A DNA stretch of 64,000 nucleotides from Hyphomicrobiales bacterium (GCA_900471485.1 UCEU01000005.1:1-64000), one strand, 5' to 3'; counted from the stretch's first letter, positions 37,377 to 48,144 are shown. Notes: generated from the letters alone by a model not told the origin. Program-made: numbers and translations.

Positions 37377-38813
37377 TTAAACGTTGAGCAGAAGGAACTC
37401 ACGCTCCCAGGGGCTGATCACCTGCATGAAGGTCTCGAATTCCCCTCGCTTCACGCCGGCATAGATGCCGAGGAATTCCTTGCCGAACACCTCCTCGAAG
37501 GCTTCCTCGTCTTCCATCAGCGCTACGGCTTCCAGCAGGCCGCGCGGCAGGTCGATCGAGCCTTCGTTGGCCGTATCTTCCGTCGGCGCGGTCGGCTCGA
37601 TTCCCTTCATGATGCCGAGCAGGCCGGAGGCGAGCGAGGCGGCAAGCGCGAGATAGGGGTTGGCATCCGAGCTCGGCAGCCGGTTCTCCACGCGCCTTGC
37701 CTGCGGATCGGAGACCGGCACGCGGAACGCCGTCGTGCGGTTGTCGTAGCCCCAGGCATTGTTGACCGGCGCCGACATGTCGGGCGTCAGCCGGCGGTAT
37801 GAATTCACGTAGGGCGCCAGCATCACCATCGAGCTCGGCACGTATTTCTGCAGGCCGCCGATGAAGTGGAAGAACTCGCGGGAAGGGGAGCCATCGGGGT
37901 TGGAGAAGATGTTCTTGCCCGTCTCGGCGTTGACCACCGATTGATGGATGTGCATGGCCGAACCCGGCTGTCCCTGCATCGGCTTGGCCATGAAGGTCGC
38001 GTAAATGCCATGCTTCATCGCCGCTTCGCGGATCGTGCGCTTGAACAGGAACACCTGGTCGGCAAGCTCGATCGGGTTGCCGTGGCGCAGGTTGATTTCG
38101 AGCTGCGCGGGACCTTCCTCGTGGATCAGAGTGTCGATCTCGAGACCCTGCTTTTCCGAGAAGTGGTAGATGTCGTCGATCAGTTCGTCGAACTCGTTGA
38201 TCCCGGCGATCGAATAACCCTGGCCGCCGAGGATCGAACGGCCGGAGCGGCCCTTCGGCGGGTGCAGCGGATAGTCGGGGTCGTCGTTCTTGGCGACGAG
38301 ATAGAACTCGATCTCCGGTGCCACGATCGGCTTCCAGCCACGGTCGGCATAGAGCTTGAGCACGCGCTTCAGCACGTTGCGCGGCGTATAGGGCACTTCT
38401 TCGCCGTCGACACTGACGATATCGCAGATAACCTGCGCTGTCGGATCGGTTTCCCAGGGAACGACGGAGAGGGTCGAAAGGTCGGGCACCAGCTTCAGGT
38501 CGCTGTCGCGCGGCTCGTAGCGGAAGCTTTCCGTTTCGTCGGGATACTCGCCGGAGATGGTGTGGCGGTAAATCGCCGAGGGAAGCGCGAGCGAGGTGTT
38601 GGAGGTGAACTTGGAGCTCGGCATCATCTTGCCGCGCGGTACGCCAGCAAGGTCGGGCGTGATGCATTCGATGTCTTCGATGCCGCGTGCCCGCAGGAAC
38701 TGCGCTGCTTCCTTCCAGTTTTCAACGCCGCGCTGATGTCCGGGGTCCGGGGGTGTTTTCTTCGATGCGGGTACGTTTCTGGCAGGCTTCAGCGTCGTCT
38801 TTTTTGAAGGCAT
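37377..38813 (-). CDS. glutamine synthetase-like ligase (gamma-glutamylputrescine synthetase/GlnT type)
   Basis: A 478-residue member of the glutamine synthetase superfamily. The start at 38813 begins MPSKKTTLKPARNVPASKKT, a basic tail, then the GS beta-grasp (ITPDLAGVPRGKMMPSSKF). Active-site blocks include LEIDTLIHEEGPAQLEINLR, GQPGSAMHIHQSVVNAETGK and NSYRRLTPDMSAPVNNAWGY, then ENRLPSSDANPYLALAASLA. It is operonic with the FAD oxidase (13 bp), which favours amine gamma-glutamylation over ammonia assimilation. Rhizobia also have GlnT-type enzymes of this class, so GlnT cannot be excluded. Confidence 0.8.
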   Translation of the reverse strand: MPSKKTTLKPARNVPASKKTPPDPGHQRGVENWKEAAQFLRARGIEDIECITPDLAGVPRGKMMPSSKFTSNTSLALPSAIYRHTISGEYPDETESFRYEPRDSDLKLVPDLSTLSVVPWETDPTAQVICDIVSVDGEEVPYTPRNVLKRVLKLYADRGWKPIVAPEIEFYLVAKNDDPDYPLHPPKGRSGRSILGGQGYSIAGINEFDELIDDIYHFSEKQGLEIDTLIHEEGPAQLEINLRHGNPIELADQVFLFKRTIREAAMKHGIYATFMAKPMQGQPGSAMHIHQSVVNAETGKNIFSNPDGSPSREFFHFIGGLQKYVPSSMVMLAPYVNSYRRLTPDMSAPVNNAWGYDNRTTAFRVPVSDPQARRVENRLPSSDANPYLALAASLASGLLGIMKGIEPTAPTEDTANEGSIDLPRGLLEAVALMEDEEAFEEVFGKEFLGIYAGVKRGEFETFMQVISPWEREFLLLNV

Positions 38814-38937
38814 GACACACCGGTTACGTTGATCTTGCAGCCATAATAACCGGAGTTTGGCAATTGGCGAGGGGTAGACGACGTTGACTTTCGCCCTTTG
38901 ATGGAAAAAGAAGGCGCTTTCGGCGAAGGAACAGGTT

Positions 38938-40125
38938 TTGCAGCGAAAAAGCGATGTGATCATTATCGGCGCTGGTGCCGCCGGCATGATGTGCGCCGCG
39001 CGCGCCGCCGCGAAGGGACGCTCCGTGCTCGTCCTCGATCATGCGAAGTCGCCGGGCGACAAGATCCGCATCTCGGGCGGCGGCCGCTGCAACTTCACCA
39101 ACATCCACACCACGCCGAAGAGCTTCCTCTCCGTCAATCCGCATTTCTGCAAGTCGGCTCTCGCCCGCTTCACGCCTGCTGACTTCGTCGCCATGGTCGA
39201 CCGCTACAAGATAGCCTGGCACGAGAAGACGCTTGGGCAGCTGTTTTGCGACGACAGCGCCAAGGACATCATCCGCATGCTCCTGGAGGAGATGCGTAAG
39301 GTCGGCGCATCGCTGCAGCTGACCACCGAAATCTCGGGCGTCGAAAAAAGCGCCGACGGCTTCCGCGTATCGACCTCCGAGGGTGTCTATGAATGCGGCT
39401 CGCTAGTCATCGCCACCGGCGGCAAGTCGATCCCGAAGATGGGTGCGACGGGCTTTGCCTACAGGATCGCCGAGCAGTTCGGCCTGCCAATGGTCGAGAC
39501 GCGCCCCGGCCTCGTGCCGCTGACGCTCGATCCGGCGCTGCTCGAAAGCATCGCGCCGCTGTCGGGCATATCGGCGCCCGCCGAGATCCGCCACGGCAAG
39601 ACGGGTTTTCGCGAGGCGCTGCTCTTCACCCATCGCGGCCTCAGTGGCCCGGCCATCCTGCAGATCTCGTCCTATTGGCGCGAGGGCGACGATATCACCG
39701 TCGATATCGAGCCCGATGTCGACATCCTCGCGCACCTGAAGAAGGCCAAGCAGTCCAACGGCCGGCAATCGGCGCAGACGGCGCTGGCCGAGGTCCTGCC
39801 GAAACGCCTTGCTCAGTTCCTGACGGAACGGGCAGCGGTGACGGGCAACATGGCCGACCTCTCCGACAAGGTTCTCACCCGTCTGGCCGATGCCGCGCAG
39901 AACTGGAGCCTGCGGCCATCAGGCTCGGAAGGCTATCGCACCGCGGAGGTCACCCTCGGCGGCATCGACACCACGGCGCTCGATTCCCGCACCATGGCCT
40001 CAAAGGCCGTGCCGGGTCTCTATTTCATCGGCGAATGCGTGGATGTGACCGGCTGGCTGGGCGGCTATAACTTCCAGTGGGCCTGGGCATCGGGCGTTGC
40101 GGCCGGTGAATCTTTGCAGGCATGA
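38938..40125 (+). CDS. FAD-dependent oxidoreductase, HI0933/BaiN family
   Basis: A 395-residue flavoprotein starting at TTG 38938, preceded by AAGGAA. The FAD motif is SDVIIIGAGAAGMMCAARAA, followed by the family hallmark DKIRISGGGRCNFTNIHT and LVIATGGKSIPKMGATGFAY. The C terminus reads GECVDVTGWLGGYNFQWAWA, also diagnostic. The biochemical substrate of most members is unknown. It is divergent from the glutamine-synthetase-like gene with 124 bp between. Confidence 0.88.
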   Translation: MQRKSDVIIIGAGAAGMMCAARAAAKGRSVLVLDHAKSPGDKIRISGGGRCNFTNIHTTPKSFLSVNPHFCKSALARFTPADFVAMVDRYKIAWHEKTLGQLFCDDSAKDIIRMLLEEMRKVGASLQLTTEISGVEKSADGFRVSTSEGVYECGSLVIATGGKSIPKMGATGFAYRIAEQFGLPMVETRPGLVPLTLDPALLESIAPLSGISAPAEIRHGKTGFREALLFTHRGLSGPAILQISSYWREGDDITVDIEPDVDILAHLKKAKQSNGRQSAQTALAEVLPKRLAQFLTERAAVTGNMADLSDKVLTRLADAAQNWSLRPSGSEGYRTAEVTLGGIDTTALDSRTMASKAVPGLYFIGECVDVTGWLGGYNFQWAWASGVAAGESLQA

Positions 40126-40267
40126 AACTCGCGAGGCGATTCAAGAGTTCTTAACAGGGGTGCGCCATCCTGCCTCAATGACGGGGCGAATGGGGCTTCC
40201 TAAATAGAGCTTTACCAGCAAACCGTTTTGTTGGATTGTATGCCAGACAAGAAGTGAGGTTCTGCCA

Positions 40268-40411
40268 ATGCACAGGAACACTCGACGCGCACGCGCCATC
40301 GCAATCGCCCAGGTCAAGCAGGACGAAAGGCTCGTTGCCTTGCGCTATATCGTCCTCGCCGCAAGCGCGGCCGCAGCCGTCGCTGCACTTCTTCTTACGC
40401 GAGCGTTCTGA
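40268..40411 (+). CDS. small membrane protein, 47 residues
   Basis: A short frame, ATG 40268 to TGA 40409-40411, with GTGAGG eight bases upstream. It encodes a basic N terminus (MHRNTRRARAIAIAQVKQDE) and a single hydrophobic helix (about 26-44, VLAASAAAAVAALLLTRAF) at the extreme C terminus. A stem-loop (40431-40456) lies 19 bases after the stop. The ribosome site, the amphipathic plan and the hairpin support a real gene, but no family is recognised. Confidence 0.45.
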   Translation: MHRNTRRARAIAIAQVKQDERLVALRYIVLAASAAAAVAALLLTRAF

Positions 40412-40726
40412 CAAATCCATGAACTGATTTCAAATCGTCGGTTCAACGGCGATTTGGGTTGCCGAGAAAGGCGTCCCGCGGATATCACAGCTGTATGACA
40501 GTGCGGATTCCGGCTATTTCCGCTTATCCGAAAATTAATACATGCTCTGCAAGAATTGACCCATAAGTATTGGGCGCCTCCGTGTTGAACGGGTGGCGAG
40601 CTGGCAATGAATGCCGCCCCGGTCGATGCCGGGAATCCAGATTGTTCCAAAAAGCAGATCGATGCACTCAGCTGGCGCCATAGGGCTGCCGGTGGGAGGA
40701 GTGGTGTATGGAAGGCCGGAACCGCC
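40412..40726 (+). other. upstream region of the first chemoreceptor gene
   Basis: About 315 bases without a convincing gene. They hold one clear stem-loop: CAAATCG (40431-40437) with CGATTTG (40450-40456), extended inward by CG/CG and a T-G pair around GTTCAA. An in-frame ATG at 40607 could lengthen the chemoreceptor by 40 residues, but these do not look like receptor sequence. I could not define a promoter. Confidence 0.4.
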
Positions 40727-43252
40727 ATGATTGACAAGATTCTTTCCCGATTCAGGATCAAGACCAAGGTCCTGATTTTCGTGCTCCCCTTCGTGGTGAG
40801 CATCTCGGCGGTAGGCCTCACCGGCCTTTATGCATCGGGCATGTTGCAGGGACGCATGGAAATCTCCAACAGCGTGCTGCAATCCCTGAGCGGCTTCAAG
40901 GATCTCTACGGTTCGATGAGCGACTTCCTGCAGACCAGCAGCGAGGAAGCGCGCGACAAGCTCTACAAGGACGTCGATGCCCAGCAGACGACGCTTGAGG
41001 CGACGCTGAAGCAGATCGGCGAAAACGCCGGGCGCGAGCACCTGAAGGCGGCCGAGGAAGGCACATCGGGCATCTCCGATACGGTCGGAAAGCTCTGGAC
41101 GCTGCATGAAGGCGAAGTGGCGCTGCGGAAGTCCATCGACGAAGCCCAGAAGGTGATGATCAGCAGCCGCTTCAACGTCAATTACGACGCCCAGCAGCTC
41201 GCCGAAAACATCCGCAGCGACGAAGGCAACGCGACCGCGACCCTGCGCGCCGCCGATCGCCTGCTCAAGGGCGGCGATACGCTGGCCGGTGTCATGGCCG
41301 CCTTCGCCAAGGCGCAGACCCCTGCCGACAAGCTGAAAGTCGTTACCGACGCTCTCCCCGAGATCGCCAAGGCGCAGCGCCTGATCGAGATTTCCGTTCC
41401 GCAGAACCAGAAGAGCATGACGCAGTCGCTGTCGCAGACGATCAGCGACGTGAAGGCGCAGGCAACTGCACCCGACGCCGTCGCCGACGAGCCGATCGCC
41501 AATCTCGGCCGCCTGGTGTCGCGCTTCCGCCAGATGTCCACCTATACCCAGCTGACGGCCACGCAGATGATGCGCGAGGCGACGACGACCTTCGTCGAGC
41601 TCGACAGCCGCATCGCCCAGACCAACTCGGTTCTGGAGGATACGCGCCGGCTCGAAAGCGCCATCTACTCGCTGCAGCTCGTCCTCGGCGAATTCGTCGC
41701 CAAGCCGACCAAGGACAACCGCGTACGCCTGCATCAGGAAATCGCCACTCTCGGTACGAACCTCAACACGCTGCTTGCCAGCGCCAAGGGCATGAACTTC
41801 GCCGAGGATATCGTCGCCGCCATGTCGCCGGCCCTGGCCTCGATGGACAAGGACGCGCAGAGCCTGGTCGACACGATCAACCAGCGTGTCACGGATTACG
41901 CCTCTGCCCGCCAGCAGCTCGATGCCGTCTGGGGCCAGCTGACCACCTTCGCGGAAATGCAGAAGCAGACGGCCGGCGCCGAGCGCACGCAGGCGAACGG
42001 CATCTCCGTCTTCACGACAGGTCTCGGCATCCTGCTCTCCATCGTCGGCGGCATCGCGCTTGTGCTGACGCTGCAGCGCCCGATCGGACAGATCACCTCT
42101 GCCATGCGCCGCATCGCCGATGGCGCGCTCGACACCAATATCTCCGGTGAACAGCGACACGACGAAATCGGCGATATCGCTCGCGCGCTCGGCATCTTCA
42201 AGGAGAACGCCATCTCCAAGATTCGCATCGAGGAGCAGAGCGAGGAAGAACGTACCGCCGCCGAGCACGAGCGCCAGCGCAACGACGCCGAAAAGCGCGA
42301 CATGGACCGCCAGATCGAGTTTGCCGTCAGCGCCCTTGCCGCCGGCCTTGAGCGCATGTCGCAGGGCGACATCTCGACGACCATCGACACGCCCTTCATC
42401 GGCCGTCTCGAACAGCTGCGTCAGGATTTCAACGGCTCGATGACCCGCCTGCAGGCGACCATGAGCCAGATCCGTGACAACGTCGAGATGATCCAGGGCA
42501 ACGGCAACCAGATGGCCCAGTCCGCTGAGGATCTGTCGAAGCGCACCGAACAGCAGGCCTCTTCGCTGGAAGAGACTGCCGCCGCCGTCGAAGAGATCAC
42601 CGTCACGGTCCGCTCCTCGGCCGAACGCGCCAAGGATGCCGACCAGATCGTTCGCGAAGCCAAGCGCAGCGCCGATGATTCCGCCACCGTCGTCGGCAAC
42701 GCGATCGACGCGATGGGCCGCATCGAGGATGCATCCCGCCAGATCGAACAGATCATCGGCGTCATCGACGAGATTGCCTTCCAGACCAACCTCCTGGCGC
42801 TGAACGCCGGCATCGAAGCCGCCCGCGCCGGCGAGGCCGGCAAGGGCTTTGCCGTCGTCGCCATGGAAGTGCGCGAGCTCGCCCAGCGCTCGGCCGCCGC
42901 TGCCAAGGAGATCAAGGGGCTGATCAACAAGTCGACCAACGAGGTCAGCTCGGGATCGCAGTTCGTGCAGGAGACCGGCACGGTTCTCGCCCAGATCAGC
43001 GCCCAGATCGTGACCATCAGCCAGCATGTCGAAATGATCGCCCGCGCAAGCCACGATCAGTCCGGCGCCCTGCAGGAAGTCAACGCCACCGTCAACCAGA
43101 TGGACCAGATGACCCAGCAGAACGCTGCCATGGTCGAGGAAACCACCGCATCAAGCCGCGAACTGGCAAACGAGGCCGACGCATTGCTGCGCCTCATCCA
43201 GCAGTTCAAGATCGACGGCGACGCACAGCCGCAGGTTTATCACGCCGCCTGA
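40727..43252 (+). CDS. methyl-accepting chemotaxis protein (helical sensor domain)
   Basis: An 841-residue chemoreceptor. Membrane segment 1 is at about 13-36 ([20 protein letters not shown]), followed by an unusually large, wholly helical periplasmic domain (about 37-420), membrane segment 2 at about 425-448, HAMP (about 450-500, [20 protein letters not shown]), and a signalling domain (about 590-820). The hairpin tip [20 protein letters not shown] is canonical and couples to CheA/CheW. There is no C-terminal CheR-binding pentapeptide. ATG 40727 begins [14 protein letters not shown]. The ligand is unknown. The signalling half is very similar to the next gene. Confidence 0.95.
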   Translation: MIDKILSRFRIKTKVLIFVLPFVVSISAVGLTGLYASGMLQGRMEISNSVLQSLSGFKDLYGSMSDFLQTSSEEARDKLYKDVDAQQTTLEATLKQIGENAGREHLKAAEEGTSGISDTVGKLWTLHEGEVALRKSIDEAQKVMISSRFNVNYDAQQLAENIRSDEGNATATLRAADRLLKGGDTLAGVMAAFAKAQTPADKLKVVTDALPEIAKAQRLIEISVPQNQKSMTQSLSQTISDVKAQATAPDAVADEPIANLGRLVSRFRQMSTYTQLTATQMMREATTTFVELDSRIAQTNSVLEDTRRLESAIYSLQLVLGEFVAKPTKDNRVRLHQEIATLGTNLNTLLASAKGMNFAEDIVAAMSPALASMDKDAQSLVDTINQRVTDYASARQQLDAVWGQLTTFAEMQKQTAGAERTQANGISVFTTGLGILLSIVGGIALVLTLQRPIGQITSAMRRIADGALDTNISGEQRHDEIGDIARALGIFKENAISKIRIEEQSEEERTAAEHERQRNDAEKRDMDRQIEFAVSALAAGLERMSQGDISTTIDTPFIGRLEQLRQDFNGSMTRLQATMSQIRDNVEMIQGNGNQMAQSAEDLSKRTEQQASSLEETAAAVEEITVTVRSSAERAKDADQIVREAKRSADDSATVVGNAIDAMGRIEDASRQIEQIIGVIDEIAFQTNLLALNAGIEAARAGEAGKGFAVVAMEVRELAQRSAAAAKEIKGLINKSTNEVSSGSQFVQETGTVLAQISAQIVTISQHVEMIARASHDQSGALQEVNATVNQMDQMTQQNAAMVEETTASSRELANEADALLRLIQQFKIDGDAQPQVYHAA

Positions 43253-43316
43253 CGGCAACGAGCGAGGCGGCTTCCGCGAGAGGCTGCCGGCCCGGCGAGC
43301 AACCACACGAAATCGA

Positions 43317-43348
43317 GACAGCGGCGGCGCAAGCCACCGCTGTCTTTG
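43317..43348 (+). terminator. terminator after first chemoreceptor
   Basis: GACAGCGG (43317-43324) pairs perfectly with CCGCTGTC (43337-43344), then TTTG. The T-run is short. Confidence 0.6.
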
Positions 43349-43426
43349 ACGATCGTCAATTCCACGAAGACATTTCTTAAGTGTTTTACCTTAACGTCAA
43401 CGGCGTTCTACGTTTTGGGGATACTT

Positions 43427-45268
43427 ATGCTTCGTCTCTTCTCTGCCTCTATCGTTCGCCAGATTGTGGCGATCACGCTGGGCCTGCTTGTCTTCAGCAC
43501 TGCCGCGATCGTCTGCGCGACCTATTACAATCTGAGCTCCTACGTGATGACGAGCGCCGTCTCCGACGCCAGGGATGCTAGCCGCACCATGGCTGTTCTC
43601 TACGCCGCGGCTGATGCCGAGGTGAAGGTGAACGTCAGCAACGATGAGCTCACCAGCGTAACCGAAGAGAAGCTTCCCGCGCTTGGCGATCACAAGCTCG
43701 TCGATCGCACCGCGCAGTCGATCGCCGGCGTCGCCACCGTGTTCGAGCGCCAGGGCAGCGACTATGTCCGCGTCTCCACCAATGTGAAGAAGGAAAACGG
43801 TGATCGCGCCGTCGGCACCAAGCTTGCCGCCGATCACCCCGCCCAGGCCGTGCTCGCCAAGGGCGAAGCCTATTACGGCCCCGCCGATCTCTTCGGCCGC
43901 AAGTTCATGACCGGGTATTTCCCGGTAAAGAACGCCAGCGGCGCCAATGTCGGCATCCTTTTCATCGGCATCCCGATGGAAGTCTATTTCAGCAGTCTGC
44001 ATGAACTGCTGGTCCTGGTCGTCGGCGTCGGTGTCGCCGTCTTCGCACTGGTCGCCATCCTCGCCTATTTCGCCATCCGTGCCTCGGTGAAGCCGCTCGA
44101 AGCGCTGACCAACACCATTCACACCATTTCCGCCGGCAATCTCGATTGTCCCGTGCCTTGCGTCGACAAGGAAAACGAGTTCGGCGCTATCGGCCGCGCG
44201 CTGGCGCTCTTTCAGGACGGCGCCCGCGAACGCCTGAGGCTCGAGACGCAGGCTGCCGAGCAGCGTGCGCTCAGCGATTCCGAACGCGTCCGCAACGACG
44301 AGGAAAAGCGCACACTGGACGGACAGATCGACTTTGCCGTCAATCAGCTGGCAGCCGGCCTCGGCCGCCTCTCGCAGGGTGACGTCTCGCAGACGATCGA
44401 AACGCCGTTCGTCGGCCGTCTCGAGCAGCTTCGCGTCGATTTCAACGCCTCGCTCGAGCGCCTGCAGACCACGCTGTCGCGCATCCGCGACAATGCCGCG
44501 TCGATCCATCACAATTCGGGCTCGATGCTGACGTCTGCCGATCAGCTCTCCAAGCGCACCGAGGCGCAGGCCGCGAGCCTTGAGGAGACGGCTGCCGCCG
44601 TCGAGGAAATCACCGTCACCGTCCGCTCGTCCGCCGAGCGCGCCCGCGAGGCGAATAGCGCCGTGATCGTCACCAAGAAGACGGCCGATAGCTCCGGCGC
44701 CGTCGTCAGCGACACGGTGGCGGCCATGGGACGCATCGAGGATGCCTCCAAGCAGATCGAGCAGATCATCGAGGTTATCGACGATATCGCTTTCCAGACC
44801 AACCTTCTGGCTCTCAACGCTGGCATCGAGGCCGCGCGCGCGGGCGAAGCTGGCAAGGGTTTTGCCGTCGTTGCCATGGAAGTACGCGAACTCGCCCAGC
44901 GCTCGGCCGATGCGGCCCGCGAGATCAAGGGGCTGATCGAGAAGTCCACCCGCGAAGTGGCTGCCGGCTCCGGCCTGGTCCAGAAGACCGGATCGGTGCT
45001 CGCCTCGATCAGCAACGAGATCATCGCCATCAGCAAGCATGTCGAGACCATCGCCACGGCGAGCCAGGACCAGTCCGCCGCCCTTCAGGAGGTCAACAGC
45101 TCGGTCAATGCCATGGACCAGATGACGCAGCAGAATGCCGCCATGGTCGAGGAAACCACCGAGCAGAGCCGCCAGCTCGCCAGCGAGGCGGATGCCCTCA
45201 TGTCGCTGATCCAGCAATTCCGGATCGAGGCGACGCCTGGACAGGCCGGCATGCGACGCGCTGCCTGA
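43427..45268 (+). CDS. methyl-accepting chemotaxis protein (single Cache sensor)
   Basis: A 613-residue chemoreceptor. ATG 43427 ([20 protein letters not shown]) follows GGGG; the in-frame ATG at 43346 adds 27 residues with no support. Membrane segment 1 is about 10-32. A periplasmic domain (about 35-188) with [40 protein letters not shown] and [12 protein letters not shown] is a single Cache domain, the type that binds small organic acids. Membrane segment 2 (about 192-218), HAMP and a signalling domain with the same [17 protein letters not shown] tip follow. The adjacent paralogue shares the cytoplasmic half but not the sensor, a fold-swap duplication. Confidence 0.95.
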   Translation: MLRLFSASIVRQIVAITLGLLVFSTAAIVCATYYNLSSYVMTSAVSDARDASRTMAVLYAAADAEVKVNVSNDELTSVTEEKLPALGDHKLVDRTAQSIAGVATVFERQGSDYVRVSTNVKKENGDRAVGTKLAADHPAQAVLAKGEAYYGPADLFGRKFMTGYFPVKNASGANVGILFIGIPMEVYFSSLHELLVLVVGVGVAVFALVAILAYFAIRASVKPLEALTNTIHTISAGNLDCPVPCVDKENEFGAIGRALALFQDGARERLRLETQAAEQRALSDSERVRNDEEKRTLDGQIDFAVNQLAAGLGRLSQGDVSQTIETPFVGRLEQLRVDFNASLERLQTTLSRIRDNAASIHHNSGSMLTSADQLSKRTEAQAASLEETAAAVEEITVTVRSSAERAREANSAVIVTKKTADSSGAVVSDTVAAMGRIEDASKQIEQIIEVIDDIAFQTNLLALNAGIEAARAGEAGKGFAVVAMEVRELAQRSADAAREIKGLIEKSTREVAAGSGLVQKTGSVLASISNEIIAISKHVETIATASQDQSAALQEVNSSVNAMDQMTQQNAAMVEETTEQSRQLASEADALMSLIQQFRIEATPGQAGMRRAA

Positions 45269-45479
45269 TCTGGCGTTCGGTTACGCAGGAAGACGAGGGG
45301 TCGCGCATGTCGCGGCCCTTTTTCGTTGCGCGGAGTGCGAGCAGCCAGGCCAGTATCCGTTCGGGGCGCGATTGTCCCGCGGTCCGGTAGAATTCGTCCT
45401 CGGCACGCGCTGCGGATCTCCGCCCGATGTCGCCGACCTTGAGATCCTGAAGAAGGGTGAATGCGATCAGTTCCAACAT
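45198..45479 (-). CDS. hypothetical small protein, doubtful 3' end
   Basis: A 93-residue frame. The ATG at 45479 has AAAGGA seven bases upstream, a good ribosome site, and it is divergent from the LysR gene, a common position for a regulated target. The first ~55 residues ([20 protein letters not shown]) look protein-like, but the last part runs antisense through the terminator and the last 70 bases of the chemoreceptor gene. It may be a decayed or frameshifted gene, or spurious. No family is recognised. Confidence 0.3.
   Translation of the reverse strand: MLELIAFTLLQDLKVGDIGRRSAARAEDEFYRTAGQSRPERILAWLLALRATKKGRDMRDPSSSCVTERQIRQRVACRPVQASPRSGIAGSAT
45298..45323 (+). terminator. terminator after second chemoreceptor
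   Basis: GGGTCGCG (45298-45305) pairs with CGCGGCCC (45311-45318) with one G-T pair and a CATGT loop, followed by five T. Confidence 0.8.
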
Positions 45480-45572
45480 GGCGATGTCCTTTCCAGGAAG
45501 ATGAAGACATCGTTTTTCTATGCCTCAAAATCTGCTTTATAAACGCAAGAAAACTGACTATGTTTTTCATTC

Positions 45573-46442
45573 ATGAAAAGCACGCAATGGGATTCCTTCC
45601 AGCTCTTTCTGCAAGTCGCCCGCCTGGGCGGGCTGACCGGCGCCAGTGCGGCCAGCGGCCTCAGCCCCGCCACCATCGGCCGGCGGATGCTCGATCTTGA
45701 GCAGGAGATCGGCCGCGCACTGTTCTCACGCAGCCAGACCGGCTACCGGCTCACTGCCGATGGCCAGATCTTTCTCGATCATCTGCGGGAAATGGAAGCG
45801 GCGGCGCGCAAGGTCGATCTTTGGCGCCAGGCCGGCGGCACCGGTCTTACCGTGCGCATTGCCGCCGGCACCTGGGTCGCCTGGCTGATGGCCGAAAACT
45901 TCGGCGCCATCCGCATGCCCGGCGATGACTTCGCGATCTCACTGACCATTGGCGAGGCGCGCGCCAACCTGAACTATCGCGAAATCGATATAGGCATTCG
46001 CGCCTTCCAGCCGGAGGAAAGCAATCTCGCCGCACGGCTGCTGGGGGAGGTGGCCTACGCGGTCTATGTCAGACGCAACTCAGGCGAACAGGAAGAGCGT
46101 TGGCTGGCTGTTGGCGAGGAGGACGCGATCTCCAACTATCTGAAATGGCCCCACCTGAATGCCGCGGGTTCGATCGTCGCCACCGTCAACCGCCCGCGCT
46201 CGCTGCCGGATCTCGTGCGCGCTGGCGCCGGCAAGGCGGTGCTGCCCTGTTTCGTCGGCGATCTCGATCCCGAACTGCAAAGGCTCGGGCCGGAGCTGCC
46301 GGAACTGCGCCATCAACAATGGATCGTCATGAACAACGAGGATCGGCACCGCACGGAAATCCGCCGCGTTGCCGATCGCATGACCAAGCTCTTGAAAAGC
46401 TACGCCGATCTCTTCGCGGGAAAGCGCCCCAGCCGAAGCTGA
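45573..46442 (+). CDS. LysR-family transcriptional regulator
   Basis: A 289-residue regulator. The N-terminal winged helix reads WDSFQLFLQVARLGGLTGAS, then SGLSPATIGRRMLDLEQEIG and LFSRSQTGYRLTADG. The C-terminal part is the ligand-sensing domain. ATG 45573 (MKSTQWDSFQ). The likely target is unclear: the divergent neighbour is doubtful, and the gene may regulate something elsewhere. Its 3' end faces the small gene at 46475, 32 bp away. Confidence 0.9.
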   Translation: MKSTQWDSFQLFLQVARLGGLTGASAASGLSPATIGRRMLDLEQEIGRALFSRSQTGYRLTADGQIFLDHLREMEAAARKVDLWRQAGGTGLTVRIAAGTWVAWLMAENFGAIRMPGDDFAISLTIGEARANLNYREIDIGIRAFQPEESNLAARLLGEVAYAVYVRRNSGEQEERWLAVGEEDAISNYLKWPHLNAAGSIVATVNRPRSLPDLVRAGAGKAVLPCFVGDLDPELQRLGPELPELRHQQWIVMNNEDRHRTEIRRVADRMTKLLKSYADLFAGKRPSRS

Positions 46443-46474
46443 GGCGCCGCGCTGCGGGCTCGGATCGGGGGCGT

Positions 46475-46711
46475 TCAGCTCCGGCCGGCAACGATGACAG
46501 GAATCAGCAGGTCTCCCCAGTTCCCGTCGCCGCCGTGATGGCGTGCCGAGCGGACGATCTCTACCGAGACACCGGCATCGACGGCCTTCATGACCGACTG
46601 GTTCAGCCGGTGCAGGTCGTTGGCGAGCATGCGGATCATGCTCTGCTGGTCGGCGGTCATGCTGCTGGACTGTTCTTCCGCGCGTTCCTTGACGCGTGCG
46701 AGCGTAGGCAT
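46475..46711 (-). CDS. conserved-looking small protein downstream of aceA
   Basis: A 78-residue protein. The ATG at 46711 has AGGAGGAG immediately upstream, a near-ideal ribosome site, and sits 25 bp after the aceA stop on the same strand. The sequence is helical (MPTLARVKERAEEQSSSMTA, RMLANDLHRLNQSVMKAVDA) and ends with GNWGDLLIPVIVAGRS. No family is recognised. Tight linkage to isocitrate lyase suggests a role tied to the glyoxylate shunt, by inference only. Confidence 0.75.
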   Translation of the reverse strand: MPTLARVKERAEEQSSSMTADQQSMIRMLANDLHRLNQSVMKAVDAGVSVEIVRSARHHGGDGNWGDLLIPVIVAGRS

Positions 46712-46736
46712 GGCATTTCTCCTCCTGTATTTGCGT

Positions 46737-48026
46737 CTACTCGGCTGCTGGCTTGAATTGGGCATGCTCGGTGGATTCACCCATCGCCGTTGTCGACGAG
46801 CGCCCGCCTGATATCGCCATCGACACGGCGTCGAAATAGCCGGTGCCGACCTCACGCTGGTGCTTGGTGGCGGTGTATCCGTTGGCCTCCGCCGCGAATT
46901 CCGCCTGCTGCAGCTCCGAATAGGCGGCCATCTGACGGTCCTTGTAACCGCGGGCGAGCTCGTACATTCCGAAGTTCAACTGGTGGAAGCCCGCCAGCGT
47001 GATGAACTGAAACTTGTAGCCCATCGCCCCCAGCTCGCGCTGGAACCTGGCGATCGTCGCGTCGTCGAGGTTCTTCTTCCAGTTGAACGACGGTGAGCAG
47101 TTGTAGGCGAGCAGCTTGCCCGGATGGGCTTTGTGCACGCCCTCGGCAAAGCGGCGCGCCTGCTCCAGGTCGGGCTTCGAGGTCTCGCACCAGATCAGGT
47201 CGCAATGCGGCGCATAGGCGACGGCGCGCGCGATGCAGGGCTCCAGCCCATTGCGCACTTGGTAGAACCCCTCGACCGTGCGGCCCGCGTCGTAGTCGAC
47301 GAAAGGCTGGTCGCGCTCGTCGATGTCTGACGTCAAAAGCTTGGCCGCCTCCGCGTCCGTGCGGGCAATGACGAGCGTTGGAACCCCCATGACATCGGCC
47401 GCAAGCCGCGCCGCGTCGAGGTTGCGGATGTGCGCCGCCGTCGGGATCAGCACCTTGCCACCGAGGTGGCCGCACTTCTTTTCGGACGCCAGCTGGTCTT
47501 CGAAATGCACGCCGGCGACGCCCGCCTCGATATAGGCCTTCATGATCTCGAACGCGTTCAGCGGCCCGCCGAAGCCGGCTTCCGCATCGGCCACGATTGG
47601 CGCGAACCAGCTGTCGACCGATAGACCCTTGTCTTCGGAGGTCTCGATCTGGTCGGCGCGCTGCAGTGTTCGGTTGATCCGCTTTGCCAGTTCCGGCCCC
47701 GCATTGGCGGGATAGAGCGACTGGTCGGGATACATCGCCGACGCGGTATTGGCATCGGCCGCGACCTGCCAGCCGGAGAGATAGATCGCCTTCAGCCCGG
47801 CGCGGACCATCTGCATCGCCTGGTTGCCCGAGAGCGCGCCGAGCGCGTTGACGAAGTCGTCCTGGTGCAGCAGTTGCCAGAGCCGGTTCGCGCCCATTTC
47901 GGCGAGCGAATAGCGAAGCTCCACGGATCCGCGCAACCGCCGGACATCATCCGCCGAATAGGGCCGCTCGATCCCGTCGAAGCGTCCTGCGGGAATGGTG
48001 CGGTGAAGCTTGTCAAACTCTGTCAT
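46737..48026 (-). CDS. aceA: isocitrate lyase
   Basis: A 429-residue enzyme splitting isocitrate into glyoxylate and succinate, the first step of the glyoxylate shunt. The catalytic loop [14 protein letters not shown] and the blocks [40 protein letters not shown] and [20 protein letters not shown] are diagnostic. The length is that of bacterial AceA. It is divergent from an XRE/ScfR-type regulator, with an inverted repeat between them. Confidence 0.97.
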   Translation of the reverse strand: MTEFDKLHRTIPAGRFDGIERPYSADDVRRLRGSVELRYSLAEMGANRLWQLLHQDDFVNALGALSGNQAMQMVRAGLKAIYLSGWQVAADANTASAMYPDQSLYPANAGPELAKRINRTLQRADQIETSEDKGLSVDSWFAPIVADAEAGFGGPLNAFEIMKAYIEAGVAGVHFEDQLASEKKCGHLGGKVLIPTAAHIRNLDAARLAADVMGVPTLVIARTDAEAAKLLTSDIDERDQPFVDYDAGRTVEGFYQVRNGLEPCIARAVAYAPHCDLIWCETSKPDLEQARRFAEGVHKAHPGKLLAYNCSPSFNWKKNLDDATIARFQRELGAMGYKFQFITLAGFHQLNFGMYELARGYKDRQMAAYSELQQAEFAAEANGYTATKHQREVGTGYFDAVSMAISGGRSSTTAMGESTEHAQFKPAAE

Positions 48027-48144
48027 TTTTTCCTCCTTGCAGATCCCAGTGCCGAATTCGGCTGTTTGACAGGATTTACAAAACGGGAAGAAATGGCCAG
48101 GATTATATAGCTAAAGGCGTTGTGAAACGAGTTTCGATGCAAAG

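Noticed and set aside
40607..40726. N-terminal extension of the first chemoreceptor
   Set aside because: The 40 extra residues are polar and unlike a receptor start; the membrane segment begins soon after 40727.
40535..43054. An 839-codon frame on the - strand
   Set aside because: It lies antisense to the first chemoreceptor, has biased composition (His/Asp/Gly/Leu-rich) and no recognisable domain.
43377..43394. TTAA...TTAA pair before the second chemoreceptor as a CtrA box
   Set aside because: The spacing is ten bases, not seven.
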